35,483 nucleotides of DNA from assembly GCA_003353955.1 (NCBI GenBank), contig PIVJ01000024.1:1-35483 (forward strand), in the 5' to 3' direction. A program made the translations under genes and the position numbers. Below, one piece after another: positions 1 to 8,697 of the stretch (position 1 is the stretch's first letter; each line of letters starts with the position of its first letter). The stretch comes from Bacteroidota bacterium (lineage in GTDB: Bacteria > Bacteroidota > Bacteroidia > Bacteroidales > GCA-2711565). The notes under the pieces were generated by a model that saw only the letters and a program-made list of their open reading frames with translations, did not search any database and had not been told where the DNA came from.

Positions 1-2
1 TA

Positions 3-206
3 GGACATCTCAAGCATGACCATAGAATGGAAAGAAACTATCTCTCAGGAAATATTGGTGACAATATGAATACGATATTGGCAGCAACGGGATTTAATAT
101 GATGAAAATGCTCAAAAGGTTAAAAACCTTTAGTTTAGAAAATTATTTTTTAATTTTCCGATCAATACTATTTCCCAAGTTCCAACTTTGCTTAATTTTG
201 AATTGA
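3..206 (+). CDS. IS5-type transposase, C-terminal end (partial)
   Basis: An open frame enters from the left edge and stops at 204-206. The visible residues include the run KHDHRMERNYL followed by GD.MNTILAATGFN and MMKMLKRLK, which is the usual ending of DDE transposases of the IS5/IS1182 kind. Only about 67 residues are in the window, so catalytic residues and the start cannot be judged. The frame continues some 20 residues past the usual basic ending, which may be ordinary tail variation. The assignment rests on family resemblance of the C-terminus and is moderately secure. Confidence 0.65.
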   Translation, partial: GHLKHDHRMERNYLSGNIGDNMNTILAATGFNMMKMLKRLKTFSLENYFLIFRSILFPKFQLCLILN

Positions 207-287
207 GAAATAACGGGCTTTTTCAGAATTAACTAATTAGAATGGGTAAAATTTTATCTTTCCAGAATTTTAAATGATTAAATATTT

Positions 288-295
288 TAAATTTG
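288..295 (+). promoter_or_regulatory. Candidate -7 box (TAAATTTG)
   Basis: Exact match to the Bacteroidota -7 consensus TAnnTTTG, 61 bases before the start of the DHOD-like gene. No convincing -33 TTG box is visible at the right distance, so this is only a candidate. Confidence 0.35.
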
Positions 296-346
296 CTAGA
301 ATATATTACAAGAAAGAAATTGTATTAAAAGTAAATTTAAAAACAC

Positions 347-352
347 AGGAGG
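347..352 (+). promoter_or_regulatory. Strong Shine-Dalgarno AGGAGG
   Basis: AGGAGG lies four bases before the ATG at 357 and fixes that start. Such full Shine-Dalgarno sequences are rare in Bacteroidota, and I saw no other as strong among the starts I inspected in this window. Confidence 0.6.
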
Positions 353-356
353 CAAA

Positions 357-1343
357 ATGGAAAATCTAACCACAAAGTATATGGGATTCGAACTAAAGAA
401 TCCGATAATAGTGGGAAGTTCAGGACTAACTAATTCAGTTGAAAATGTTATTGAGATAGAAAAGAATGGCGCCGCTGCTGTTGTATTAAAATCATTATTT
501 GAAGAGCAAATAATGCAACAAGTGAGCAAAACCATTTCCGAAGACGTGCACAGCAATGCTTATCCTGAGGCAATGGATTATATCAGTAATTATTCAAAGG
601 ATTTTAGTTTAGAGAACTATTTGAATTTAATTAAGGATTGTAAGAAAGCGGTGAGCATCCCTATTATCGCCAGTATTAACTGTGTGAGCTCAACCGAATG
701 GACTAACTTTGCATCAAAAATTGAAGATGCAGGTGCTGACGGCCTGGAACTAAATGTGTTTATTCTCCCGTCAGATCCTCGATTAAGTGGAGAATCAAAT
801 GAAAAAATTTATTTTGATATTATTAAAAAAATACAGAAAACAGTATCTATCCCGATTGCTGTAAAGATTAGTTATTATTTTTCTGGTTTGGCAAAAACTG
901 CATTAAATCTTTCATGGACCGGTATTTCGAGCCTGGTTTTATTTAACAGATTCTTTTCTCCTGAAATCGATATTAATACTTTTGAAATTAAGCCAACACA
1001 CGTATTTAGTACACCTGAAGAAATCTCAATATCCTTGCGCTGGGTAGCCATGCTGTCGAGCAAATTACATTGTGGAATTGCCGCCTCAACCGGAGTCCAT
1101 AACGGAGAAGGTTTGATTAAGCAACTTCTGGCAGGAGCAAAAGCAGTCCAATTAAGTTCAGTACTTTATAAAAATGGATTTGGTGAAATCAAGGCAATGC
1201 TTTCTGAACTTGAGCAATGGATGAGAAAACACAAGTTTGCTACCATTGATGAGTTCAATGGTCGAATGAGTGTGAAAGAAGCTGATAATCCTGCCGCATA
1301 TGAACGAGTACAATTCATGAAATATTTTTCAGGGATTGAATAA
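357..1343 (+). CDS. Dihydroorotate dehydrogenase-like flavoprotein
   Basis: This 328-residue protein has the TIM-barrel layout of class 1 dihydroorotate dehydrogenases. NPIIVGSSGLT lies near the N-terminus, the barrel strand motifs SINC and GADGLELN are in the middle, then PIAVKIS, and STGVHNGEGLIKQLLAGAKAVQL forms the C-terminal phosphate-binding region for FMN. Bacteroidota carry a stand-alone 'dihydroorotate dehydrogenase-like' family of this length in addition to the true PyrD. I infer a cytosolic FMN oxidoreductase whose substrate is not certain. The gene stands alone with an AGGAGG ribosome site four bases upstream. It converges with the hydroxylase gene downstream. No pyrimidine genes are nearby, so a role in UMP synthesis is not supported by context. 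Confidence 0.85.
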   Translation: MENLTTKYMGFELKNPIIVGSSGLTNSVENVIEIEKNGAAAVVLKSLFEEQIMQQVSKTISEDVHSNAYPEAMDYISNYSKDFSLENYLNLIKDCKKAVSIPIIASINCVSSTEWTNFASKIEDAGADGLELNVFILPSDPRLSGESNEKIYFDIIKKIQKTVSIPIAVKISYYFSGLAKTALNLSWTGISSLVLFNRFFSPEIDINTFEIKPTHVFSTPEEISISLRWVAMLSSKLHCGIAASTGVHNGEGLIKQLLAGAKAVQLSSVLYKNGFGEIKAMLSELEQWMRKHKFATIDEFNGRMSVKEADNPAAYERVQFMKYFSGIE

Positions 1344-1377
1344 AATCACATTACACACTTTTCAGGATAGTGCCTGA

Positions 1378-3114
1378 TTAAGGAATAATTTTCAATCCGT
1401 CGCCTATCAATTTCGCAATCGTTTTATCTGTTTCAGAAATGCGCATCAGATTTTCGTGAACTTTCTTTAGAATCTCTGAACCGGCTTTCGAATTAGTTTT
1501 TAAAATTTCGTAAATTTCTAAATGGAGAAGCCACTCATCAGGGAAATAGCACATCGCCTTCTTCCAATGAGTGATGATATTCTTCAAACTAAATTTCTTT
1601 TGCTTACAGCCTCTTATGATTTGATACAAATCATGAAGTTTTTTGGCCTCGCTTGTATGCGTAATTTTATGCGTTTTCTCAGTTGGAGCAGAAACTGAAT
1701 GACCATAAGCATCAGGATCTACCGGGCCATTGTAAACTGAGTTGACTACAGCGCCTAAAGCTAAATCAAAGGAACCCCATTCTGGTTTGAACAGAATCTG
1801 ATTTTGATAAAGCACTGTGCATTCTTCGAAACTTAAGAGAATATTTTTGCCTTCTTTTCTTAATAATGAATTAAATCGCCCTGAAAGTTTAATGCCTGAT
1901 TCCCATTCTAGAACACACATTTTGTCTTTTATAATACCAATATCGTCTAATTGATAATTATTCATGTATGAGATATCTTCAGTAATATTTTTTAATTTCC
2001 CGATCAAAACACTAAATCCATCCGCATGATATTCTTTATTATGAGAATCAAGTTGAGAGTTGTTATATGAAAGGCTTGTAGGGCCAGTAGTTTTTACGAA
2101 AATTAATTTTCCTTCATCGTCTATGTATTCAGAAATAATACCTGAGATTTGAATTCCGGTATCCAGACATAAGCAAGCGATTTGTTCTGAATTAATGGCT
2201 TTTTTTATACCGTCGATTCCTCCTGTTCGAAGTGCCATCAAATCAACAAATCGTTCCAATACTTCTGTCAAATACTGAAAAGAGGGTGTGACGAATAATT
2301 GTGGCTGCATTCGGGTGATATCAAAGTTATAATTTTCCGTATCCAGAGAATATGGTAGTTTTAAAACAGAATCTTGTAAAGCATTGTAACTTTCGCCAAT
2401 GGATGACAATAATCCGGCTCCATAAATCTTGGGATTATAAACATCTCCAATCATTCCGTATTCAACAGTCCACCAATGTAAATTTCTGATTCTAGCTAAT
2501 TCAGATCTAACGCTGGTGGTAGATTCAATAAGTCTTATGTCATTTTCAGCTTTTTCAAGGTCCTCATTGGGGCTATAGGGATCAGCCTTAAGTATAGATA
2601 AATGGCGAACCGCTTTATATAAATCATCATCCTTTTTAGATGGGATTGCTTTAGATCCATAATAACCAAATAGTCGTAAGTATTCCGCGTATTCAGGGTT
2701 AGCTATAATGGGTGCATGCCCGGCAGCTTCATGTATAATATCAGGAGCAGGTGTGTATTTAATTTGATCGATAGGGCGAATGTCAGCTGCAATCACCAAT
2801 ACCTTATAGGCCTGAAATTCCATAAACGCTGATGGAGGAATAAATCCATCGACAGCTACTGCAGCCCACCCAATTTTTTGTAAAATACGATTCATCCCAT
2901 ACATACGAGGTATGGAATCAACACTGACTCCGGTTTGTTGTATCCCCAAGAGATATGAGCTATGCGCCATTCCTTTTAAGTATTCAATGTTTTGACGCAT
3001 TACGTAACGCCAAACCGCGTGATCCTGTGCCGTATATTCATTATACGGTTGCTCAATAACTAAATCCAACAAATGCTTTGGTAGCTTTTCTATAATGGAA
3101 TTTAGTTCAAACAT
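1378..3114 (-). CDS. Aromatic amino acid hydroxylase (phenylalanine 4-monooxygenase type), long form
   Basis: The N-terminal ~300 residues form the catalytic domain of tetrahydrobiopterin-dependent aromatic amino acid hydroxylases. The iron site is visible as HEAAGH (H128, H133) with the third ligand E218 in WWTVEYG. The enzyme should convert phenylalanine to tyrosine, although tyrosine or tryptophan as substrate cannot be excluded from sequence. At 578 residues it is about twice the length of proteobacterial PhhA. The extra C-terminal half (roughly residues 310-578) shows no motif I recognise, and there is no N-terminal ACT domain. The gene is monocistronic, preceded by a TATATTTG -7 box 35 bases before the ATG. 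No pterin recycling gene (phhB type) is adjacent. Confidence 0.88.
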   Translation of the reverse strand: MFELNSIIEKLPKHLLDLVIEQPYNEYTAQDHAVWRYVMRQNIEYLKGMAHSSYLLGIQQTGVSVDSIPRMYGMNRILQKIGWAAVAVDGFIPPSAFMEFQAYKVLVIAADIRPIDQIKYTPAPDIIHEAAGHAPIIANPEYAEYLRLFGYYGSKAIPSKKDDDLYKAVRHLSILKADPYSPNEDLEKAENDIRLIESTTSVRSELARIRNLHWWTVEYGMIGDVYNPKIYGAGLLSSIGESYNALQDSVLKLPYSLDTENYNFDITRMQPQLFVTPSFQYLTEVLERFVDLMALRTGGIDGIKKAINSEQIACLCLDTGIQISGIISEYIDDEGKLIFVKTTGPTSLSYNNSQLDSHNKEYHADGFSVLIGKLKNITEDISYMNNYQLDDIGIIKDKMCVLEWESGIKLSGRFNSLLRKEGKNILLSFEECTVLYQNQILFKPEWGSFDLALGAVVNSVYNGPVDPDAYGHSVSAPTEKTHKITHTSEAKKLHDLYQIIRGCKQKKFSLKNIITHWKKAMCYFPDEWLLHLEIYEILKTNSKAGSEILKKVHENLMRISETDKTIAKLIGDGLKIIP

Positions 3115-3148
3115 CTGCTTGTAATTTAGAATGATTATAAATAAAAAT

Positions 3149-3156
3149 CAAATATA
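3149..3156 (-). promoter_or_regulatory. Candidate -7 box (TATATTTG) for the hydroxylase
   Basis: The minus strand reads TATATTTG, an exact TAnnTTTG match, 35 bases upstream of the ATG at 3114. Confidence 0.5.
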
Positions 3157-3232
3157 CATTATATTTGACAACTTATAAAGGATTGCAAAAGAATTGATTT
3201 ATTAGTTCACTGATAATAAACTAATCTGAGAA

Positions 3233-4570
3233 TTATTGAATACCTTTTCTCAAGCTATTGAATCTCCTGAGAAAAAGAAAACCTGCAATACCAAGACTAA
3301 CAACAAAGCCTACCCAAACACCGGCTGGTCCAAAATTCAAGAGAAATGCGAATGTATAACTTAAAGGAAGGCTAATTAATATATATGATATAAACGAAAT
3401 TTTCATAGCGTGCTTTACATCGGCCAGTCCTCTCAATGCGCCGAGTATTACGACTTGAAATCCATCAAAAACTTGAAAGATTGCTGCAAGAATCAAAAGT
3501 TGTGATGCTACCGCTATTACATCCTGATCGGCTATGTATAGTTGCGGAAGCTGATTTCTTAAAGTGTAAAATAATATAGCAGTAACACTCATAAACATGA
3601 GCACAAGATGAACCGATCCAAATGTCGCCTTCTTCATCGCTTCATAATTACCCGAACTGTATTGGTGTGAAACCCTGATTGTGGTAGCAGATGAAACGCC
3701 TGTGGCGATCATAAAAGTGATACTTGCCAAGCCAATTGCAATTTGATGAGCTGCTAAAGGAATTGCCCCAAGCCAACCAATCATCAAAGCACCAAGTGCA
3801 AAAGCCAAAACTTCCAACAGAATTTGAGCAGCAATCGGCCACCCAACATCAAATAATTTCCGAATGAGTTTAATGTCGATTTGGCATTTTATTGCCGCAA
3901 CTAAATATTCACGGAAAGGATTTTTGTATGTGAAAACCAACAGAAACATTGCAGTCATAAAGATTCTCGCAATTAGTGTTCCATAGCCAGCTCCGAGCAG
4001 CCCTAACTCTGGGAATCCAAACTTTCCAAAAATAAATAAGTAGTTAAAAATTACGTTTATTACATTGGCACTTAATGTGATAAACATTGCATAAATGGTG
4101 CTTCCGATGCCTTCAGCAAACTGTTTCAGAGTGAAAAAGAGGACAAAAGGTAGCACCGATAAAACAATAACTCGATAATAGGGAATTGCCAGTTTTACCA
4201 TCTGGGCTTCTTGCCCCATTCTGTCCATGAAAAAGGAAATGGAATACATAACGATCATTAAGATGAACGAAAAACAAATATTGACAATGGTTGAGTTGAG
4301 TAATAGTTTTGATGAAAGTGAATGATCCTTCGATCCCCAAGCATGTCCAACCAAAGGAGTTAAGCCAAAAGTAAAACCCATGCCAAGTGCAAGTCCAATA
4401 ATAAATACATTATTCGCAAAAGAGGCTGCAGCAAGCTCCATGGTTCCAACTGATCCAACCATCATATTATCCACTTGTTGAACCAATACTTGCCCGGCTT
4501 GAGATAGCATAACCGGAAGTGCCAACAATAGATTTCTTTTGTAATATGGTATGTAAGAGGTGAAGTTCAT
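3233..4570 (-). CDS. MATE family efflux transporter
   Basis: A hydrophobic protein of 445 residues with about twelve membrane segments and MATE-type motifs near the start (LPVMLSQAGQVLVQQVDNMMVG region) and in the second half (GWPIAAQILLEVLAF). The family exports drugs or other organic cations using Na+ or H+ gradients, and the substrate cannot be read from the sequence. An upstream ATG at 4606 would add 12 residues (MIFINFTNLIIT). I prefer the ATG at 4570 because MNFTSYIPYYKRN matches the usual N-terminus of Bacteroidota homologues. The gene is divergent from the glycosyltransferase at 4675. Confidence 0.9.
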   Translation of the reverse strand: MNFTSYIPYYKRNLLLALPVMLSQAGQVLVQQVDNMMVGSVGTMELAAASFANNVFIIGLALGMGFTFGLTPLVGHAWGSKDHSLSSKLLLNSTIVNICFSFILMIVMYSISFFMDRMGQEAQMVKLAIPYYRVIVLSVLPFVLFFTLKQFAEGIGSTIYAMFITLSANVINVIFNYLFIFGKFGFPELGLLGAGYGTLIARIFMTAMFLLVFTYKNPFREYLVAAIKCQIDIKLIRKLFDVGWPIAAQILLEVLAFALGALMIGWLGAIPLAAHQIAIGLASITFMIATGVSSATTIRVSHQYSSGNYEAMKKATFGSVHLVLMFMSVTAILFYTLRNQLPQLYIADQDVIAVASQLLILAAIFQVFDGFQVVILGALRGLADVKHAMKISFISYILISLPLSYTFAFLLNFGPAGVWVGFVVSLGIAGFLFLRRFNSLRKGIQ

Positions 4571-4657
4571 AGTAATTATCAGGTTGGTAAAATTAATAAA
4601 AATCAAATGCCATATTCTGATAACAGATAAATTTAGGTTTTAACGATTATCCTTTCG

Positions 4658-4665
4658 TAACTTTG
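4658..4665 (+). promoter_or_regulatory. -7 box (TAACTTTG) for the glycosyltransferase-miaA pair
   Basis: Exact TAnnTTTG match ending 9 bases before the ATG at 4675. A transcript started from it would have almost no leader. It also argues against the upstream TTG at 4663, which lies inside the box. Confidence 0.5.
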
Positions 4666-4674
4666 TGGAACTTT

Positions 4675-5901
4675 ATGACACCTGACTATCGAAATTCAAA
4701 AATATTTGTTGCACTCCCTGTTTTAGATGAGTTTGATTTTATTAAAGATTGTGTTGATTGTATTAATCGTCAGATATATCGAAACTTTGAGTTGTTTGTT
4801 TGTGTGAACCAACAGGAAGATTGGTGGCAGGATAATCAACTAATCAGCATTTGTGAAAACAATCAGAGAACAATTGAGTGGCTCCAAAATCAGAAAAATT
4901 TACCATTAACAATTATCGATAAATCTTCAAAGGGTACCGGATGGATTGGCAAGAAAAAAGGGGTGGGCTGGGCCAGAAAAGTGACAATGGATCACATTAG
5001 TTCCGTTGCAAAACCTAATGACCTTATTATAAGTTTGGATGCAGATACTTCATTTGGAGAAAGCTATTTTAAATCGGTGATTAATAACTTTTCTAAAAAT
5101 GTGAATCATGTTGCATTATCAATACCCTACTATCATTCAATTACAGGAGATGAGCAGACCGATCGTGATATATTAAGATATGAAATATATATGCGATACT
5201 ATTCTTTAAATCTCTGGAGAATTAAGAATCCATTTAATTATACCGCATTAGGGTCGGCCATTGCCTTACCCATTTGGGCGTATAACAAAATTGATGGCAT
5301 TAGTCCTCGTAAAAGTGGTGAAGATTTTTATTTCTTAATGAAACTAAGGAAATTCGGTAAAATCGGATTATGGAACAAAGAGAAAGTTTATCCGGCAGCA
5401 CGATATTCAAGTCGGGTTGATTTTGGTACAGGGCCTGCCATGATTAAAGGACGCTCAGGTGATTGGAACACTTACCCGATTTACGATTATAAACTTTTTG
5501 ATGATGTGAGTAAAAGTTATGAAGCATTCTTCAAATTATACAATCAGGATTTAGATTATCCCATGAAATCATTTTTAATTAAACAATTTAAAGATGAAAA
5601 ATGGATAGAACCATTGTTGAAGAATAATAAAACACAAACTCAATTTGTTAAAGCATGCCAACATAAAGTTGATGGATTACGGATATTGCAATTTCTAAAA
5701 TCATCACAAAATTCAATAGCCGGTTTAAATGAAGATAGGCTCAATGCCTATTTAAGAAAATTTCATAATATTTGGGAGCTTACAAATTTGGGTTTTGATA
5801 ATGAAAAATGGTCGTTTGATAATAGCTCGATAGATGAACTAAATATACTTCGTAACTTTTTGGTACAAAAAGAGGAGGCGTTTCAACAAGATGACAAATA
5901 A
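4675..5901 (+). CDS. Family 2-like glycosyltransferase
   Basis: A protein of 408 residues from the ATG at 4675. It opens with a nucleotide-sugar binding strand (IFVALPVLDEFDFIKDCVDCI), typical of GT-A fold glycosyltransferases of family 2. A DAD metal-binding motif occurs in ISLDADTSFG at about residue 122. No membrane segment is obvious, so it is probably cytosolic. An in-frame TTG at 4663 would add four residues but falls inside the -7 box, so I reject it. The stop overlaps the miaA start by 11 bases, which suggests co-transcription and translational coupling. The acceptor and sugar are unknown. Confidence 0.75.
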   Translation: MTPDYRNSKIFVALPVLDEFDFIKDCVDCINRQIYRNFELFVCVNQQEDWWQDNQLISICENNQRTIEWLQNQKNLPLTIIDKSSKGTGWIGKKKGVGWARKVTMDHISSVAKPNDLIISLDADTSFGESYFKSVINNFSKNVNHVALSIPYYHSITGDEQTDRDILRYEIYMRYYSLNLWRIKNPFNYTALGSAIALPIWAYNKIDGISPRKSGEDFYFLMKLRKFGKIGLWNKEKVYPAARYSSRVDFGTGPAMIKGRSGDWNTYPIYDYKLFDDVSKSYEAFFKLYNQDLDYPMKSFLIKQFKDEKWIEPLLKNNKTQTQFVKACQHKVDGLRILQFLKSSQNSIAGLNEDRLNAYLRKFHNIWELTNLGFDNEKWSFDNSSIDELNILRNFLVQKEEAFQQDDK

Positions 5902-6805
5902 TCGAAAATTAATCACCATACTTGGCCCTACGGCAAGTGGGAAAACGCAACTGGCTGCACAACTGGCATATCAGCTTAATGCTGAAATTATTAGTGCAGA
6001 TTCCCGACAGGTTTACCGAGGGATGGATTTGGGTACGGGTAAGGACCTGGACGATTATTTGGTAAACGGTGTGAAAATCCCTTATCACTTAATTGATATT
6101 GTCAACCCGGGATATGAGTATAATATCTATGAGTTCCAAAAAGATTTTCTTCAAGCCTTTCAAGATATTAAAAGAAAAAATAATAGAATCATACTCTGTG
6201 GTGGTTCAGGAATGTATCTTGAAGCAATCCTAATGGGCTATCAATTGCAGCAGGTTCCTAATGATGATGAGTTAAGAACTCAACTTAATAAGTTAAGTGA
6301 CAAACAATTAAGAGAAATTCTTTTAAGTTGTAAAGTGGCTCATAATGTGACAGATTTAAATGATCGAAAAAGATTAATAAGAGCAATTGAAATCCAAAGG
6401 GCTGAGAATGATCAACCAAAATCTTCCAATCTTCCAAGTTTTAAAAGCCTGAATTTTGGAATTCATTACAAACGTGAGGAATTAAAAAGAAGAATTACGT
6501 CCAGACTAAAATATCGCTTAAAAAATGGTATGATTGAAGAAGTGAGAAGATTATTAGAGAATGGAATTATGCCTGAGCAATTGAAGTTCTATGGGTTGGA
6601 GTATAAATTTGTGACACAACACGTGATGGGCGAAATCAACTATAACGATCTATTCCAAAGGCTAAATTCTGCTATACATCAATTTTCAAAAAGACAGATG
6701 ACCTGGTTCCGCCGAATGGAGAAAAAAGGAATTGAGATCAACTGGATTGATGGAAAGATGAGTGCTAAAGAAAAACTTGAATATATTATTCGAAAGTTAA
6801 AGTAG
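5891..6805 (+). CDS. miaA: tRNA dimethylallyltransferase, divergent MiaA paralogue
   Basis: This enzyme transfers a dimethylallyl group to N6 of A37 in tRNAs that read UNN codons. The P-loop GPTASGKT is at residues 12-19, followed by SADSRQVYRGMDLGTGKD. The usual motif in MiaA is D-GTAKP, so GTGKD marks a divergent branch. The conserved GYR segment is here FYGLEYKFV, while the end motif RQMTWFRR is kept. Length (304) is normal. Bacteroides species are known to carry two MiaA proteins, and I infer this is the second type. It overlaps the upstream glycosyltransferase gene by 11 bases. Confidence 0.85.
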   Translation: MTNNRKLITILGPTASGKTQLAAQLAYQLNAEIISADSRQVYRGMDLGTGKDLDDYLVNGVKIPYHLIDIVNPGYEYNIYEFQKDFLQAFQDIKRKNNRIILCGGSGMYLEAILMGYQLQQVPNDDELRTQLNKLSDKQLREILLSCKVAHNVTDLNDRKRLIRAIEIQRAENDQPKSSNLPSFKSLNFGIHYKREELKRRITSRLKYRLKNGMIEEVRRLLENGIMPEQLKFYGLEYKFVTQHVMGEINYNDLFQRLNSAIHQFSKRQMTWFRRMEKKGIEINWIDGKMSAKEKLEYIIRKLK

Positions 6806-6815
6806 TTCGATGTAA

Positions 6816-7463
6816 TTAGTCGTTTGCTTTATCCCCCAATAATGGCACAAAACGAAATGTTCCATGTTCTTTTTCCTCATAACGACTGTGAGCGATTTTT
6901 CGAATGGTTTTCATAATCTGGGTATTATTCCTTCCCAAGGGGATTACCATAATTCCACCTATTTTTAATTGATCAAGAAGATTATCAGGAACTATCGGAG
7001 CTCCCGCCGTAATAATTATTTTATCAAATGGAGCAAAGGTCGGCAAGCCTTTATTTCCGTCTCCAAAAAAGAGTTTTGGATTGTATCCTAAGGAAGGTAA
7101 AAATTCTTTTGCTCGTTGATATAGCTTTTTCTGTCTTTCAATTGAATAAACTTTAACTCCCAGTTCTAATAAAACGCAAGCCTGATATCCTGAACCGGTT
7201 CCGATTTCCAATACTTTATCTTCCGGATTAATTTCTAAAAGCTCAGTTTGAAAAGCGACCGTATAAGGTTGAGAAATAGTTTGACCTGAACCAATGGGAA
7301 ATGGTTTGTCTTCATAGGCAAACTCCAAAAAAGAAGAATTCATAAACAGATGTCTGGGAATGGTTTCAATGGCTTTTAAAACTTGTTTGTTTTTAATGCC
7401 TCTTTTTTTGATAAGCTCAACCAATTTCTTCCTTAATCCTTTGTGCCTGTAATTGTCAACCAT
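6816..7463 (-). CDS. pcm: Protein-L-isoaspartate O-methyltransferase
   Basis: A 215-residue SAM-dependent methyltransferase that tags isoaspartyl damage sites in proteins so that they can revert to aspartate. The SAM-binding motif VLEIGTGSGYQACVL is clear at about residue 84-98. The family-specific PIGSGQTISQPY sits before it, and the post-motif region KIIITAGAP..P is also present. The gene converges with miaA only 10 bases away and is otherwise single. No promoter box of the usual type is evident upstream. Confidence 0.93.
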   Translation of the reverse strand: MVDNYRHKGLRKKLVELIKKRGIKNKQVLKAIETIPRHLFMNSSFLEFAYEDKPFPIGSGQTISQPYTVAFQTELLEINPEDKVLEIGTGSGYQACVLLELGVKVYSIERQKKLYQRAKEFLPSLGYNPKLFFGDGNKGLPTFAPFDKIIITAGAPIVPDNLLDQLKIGGIMVIPLGRNNTQIMKTIRKIAHSRYEEKEHGTFRFVPLLGDKAND

Positions 7464-7556
7464 TTGTCTTAATCAGTAAGTTAATACAATATTTATTCTC
7501 AATAAGATGTTTAAAACTTAGTGCGAAAATACTAATTCAGTCATGACAAAAAAAAT

Positions 7557-7564
7557 TACATTTG
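7557..7564 (+). promoter_or_regulatory. -7 box (TACATTTG) for the oxidoreductase
   Basis: Exact TAnnTTTG match 19 bases before the ATG at 7584, giving a predicted leader of about 14 bases. Confidence 0.5.
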
Positions 7565-7583
7565 CAAAAACAATTAACAGATA

Positions 7584-8567
7584 ATGAAAATTGGCGTATT
7601 AGGTGTAGGGCACCTTGGAAATATCCATGTAAAATGTATTCAGCAGATTGAAAATCTCCAATTAATTGGTTTCTATGATCCAAATGATGATAATGCACGA
7701 AAAGCCATTGATAAATTCCAAATTAAAAGATATTCAGATGTTGAAACCTTGATTTCTGAAGTTGATGTGGTTGACATTGTAACTCCAACAATCTCGCATT
7801 TTGATTGTGCATCAAAGGCACTAAAACTTTTTAAACATGTTTTTATTGAAAAGCCAATTGTAACCTCACCGGAAGAGGCACGTCAGCTAATTGAACTTGC
7901 TGAAGAAGCAAACGTAAAAGTGCAGGTTGGTCATGTCGAGCGCTTTAATCCGGCATTTCTAGCTGCCAAGCCTTACCTTGATAAACCGATGTTTATTGAA
8001 ACACATCGCCTTGCCTCGTTTAATCCAAGAGGTACAGATGTACCGGTAATTCTTGATTTGATGATACACGATATCGATATTATCTTAAGTATTGTAAAAT
8101 CACCTATAAGAAAAATAAATGCCAGTGGGATTAAGGTAGTGAGTAATGCACCTGACATTGCCAATGCCCGAATTGAGTTTGATAATGGATGTGTGGCAAA
8201 TCTTACAGCTAGCAGAATTTCATTGAAAAATATGCGAAAGTCAAGATTTTTTCAAAAAGATGCCTATATCTCAATTGATTTCTTGAAGAAGGTTGCTGAA
8301 GTTGTTACCATGAAGGACGTTGATCCTGAAAAGGCTGGCCCCTTCGATATGATTTTAGATTTAGGTACTTCTAAAGGCTATAAACAAATTTTAATTGAGA
8401 AACCTGAAATTGAAGAAATCAATGCAATTAAATTTGAATTAGAGAGTCTCTATAATTCTATAAATAGCAATACGACACCTCCTGTTACAATCAATGATGG
8501 ATATTATGCGCTTGATGTTGCACATCAAATTATTAATAAGATTAATCAGGGAGCAAATAATTTATAA
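7584..8567 (+). CDS. Gfo/Idh/MocA family oxidoreductase
   Basis: A 327-residue NAD(P)-dependent dehydrogenase. The Rossmann fingerprint GVLGVGHLGNIH is at the N-terminus. The EKP signature with catalytic lysine K90 follows, and GHVERFNP lies near residue 116. LMIHDIDIIL (H162, D163) forms the usual active-site helix. Members act on sugars, inositols or cyclic compounds, and the exact substrate is not evident. The next gene on the same strand is a sugar transferase 130 bases away, so a role in sugar-nucleotide or envelope glycan metabolism is possible but only inferred. Confidence 0.9.
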   Translation: MKIGVLGVGHLGNIHVKCIQQIENLQLIGFYDPNDDNARKAIDKFQIKRYSDVETLISEVDVVDIVTPTISHFDCASKALKLFKHVFIEKPIVTSPEEARQLIELAEEANVKVQVGHVERFNPAFLAAKPYLDKPMFIETHRLASFNPRGTDVPVILDLMIHDIDIILSIVKSPIRKINASGIKVVSNAPDIANARIEFDNGCVANLTASRISLKNMRKSRFFQKDAYISIDFLKKVAEVVTMKDVDPEKAGPFDMILDLGTSKGYKQILIEKPEIEEINAIKFELESLYNSINSNTTPPVTINDGYYALDVAHQIINKINQGANNL

Positions 8568-8697
8568 CATTGATCGTTTGGATATTTTTGCTAAATTTAT
8601 TTTTGTTTATGATTTTTATATCTTATGCAAGCTTCCCCACTTTTTAATTTATCATTACTAATTTCATAATAAATTTTAAACATATGAAGTTTACACA

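Noticed and set aside
1362-1377. Short inverted repeat TTCAGG/CCTGA between the DHOD-like and hydroxylase genes as a terminator
   Set aside because: Only five pairs and no T run, so too weak to call.
4663-4674. TTG start four codons upstream for the glycosyltransferase
   Set aside because: It lies inside the TAACTTTG promoter box, and the ATG at 4675 is a normal start.
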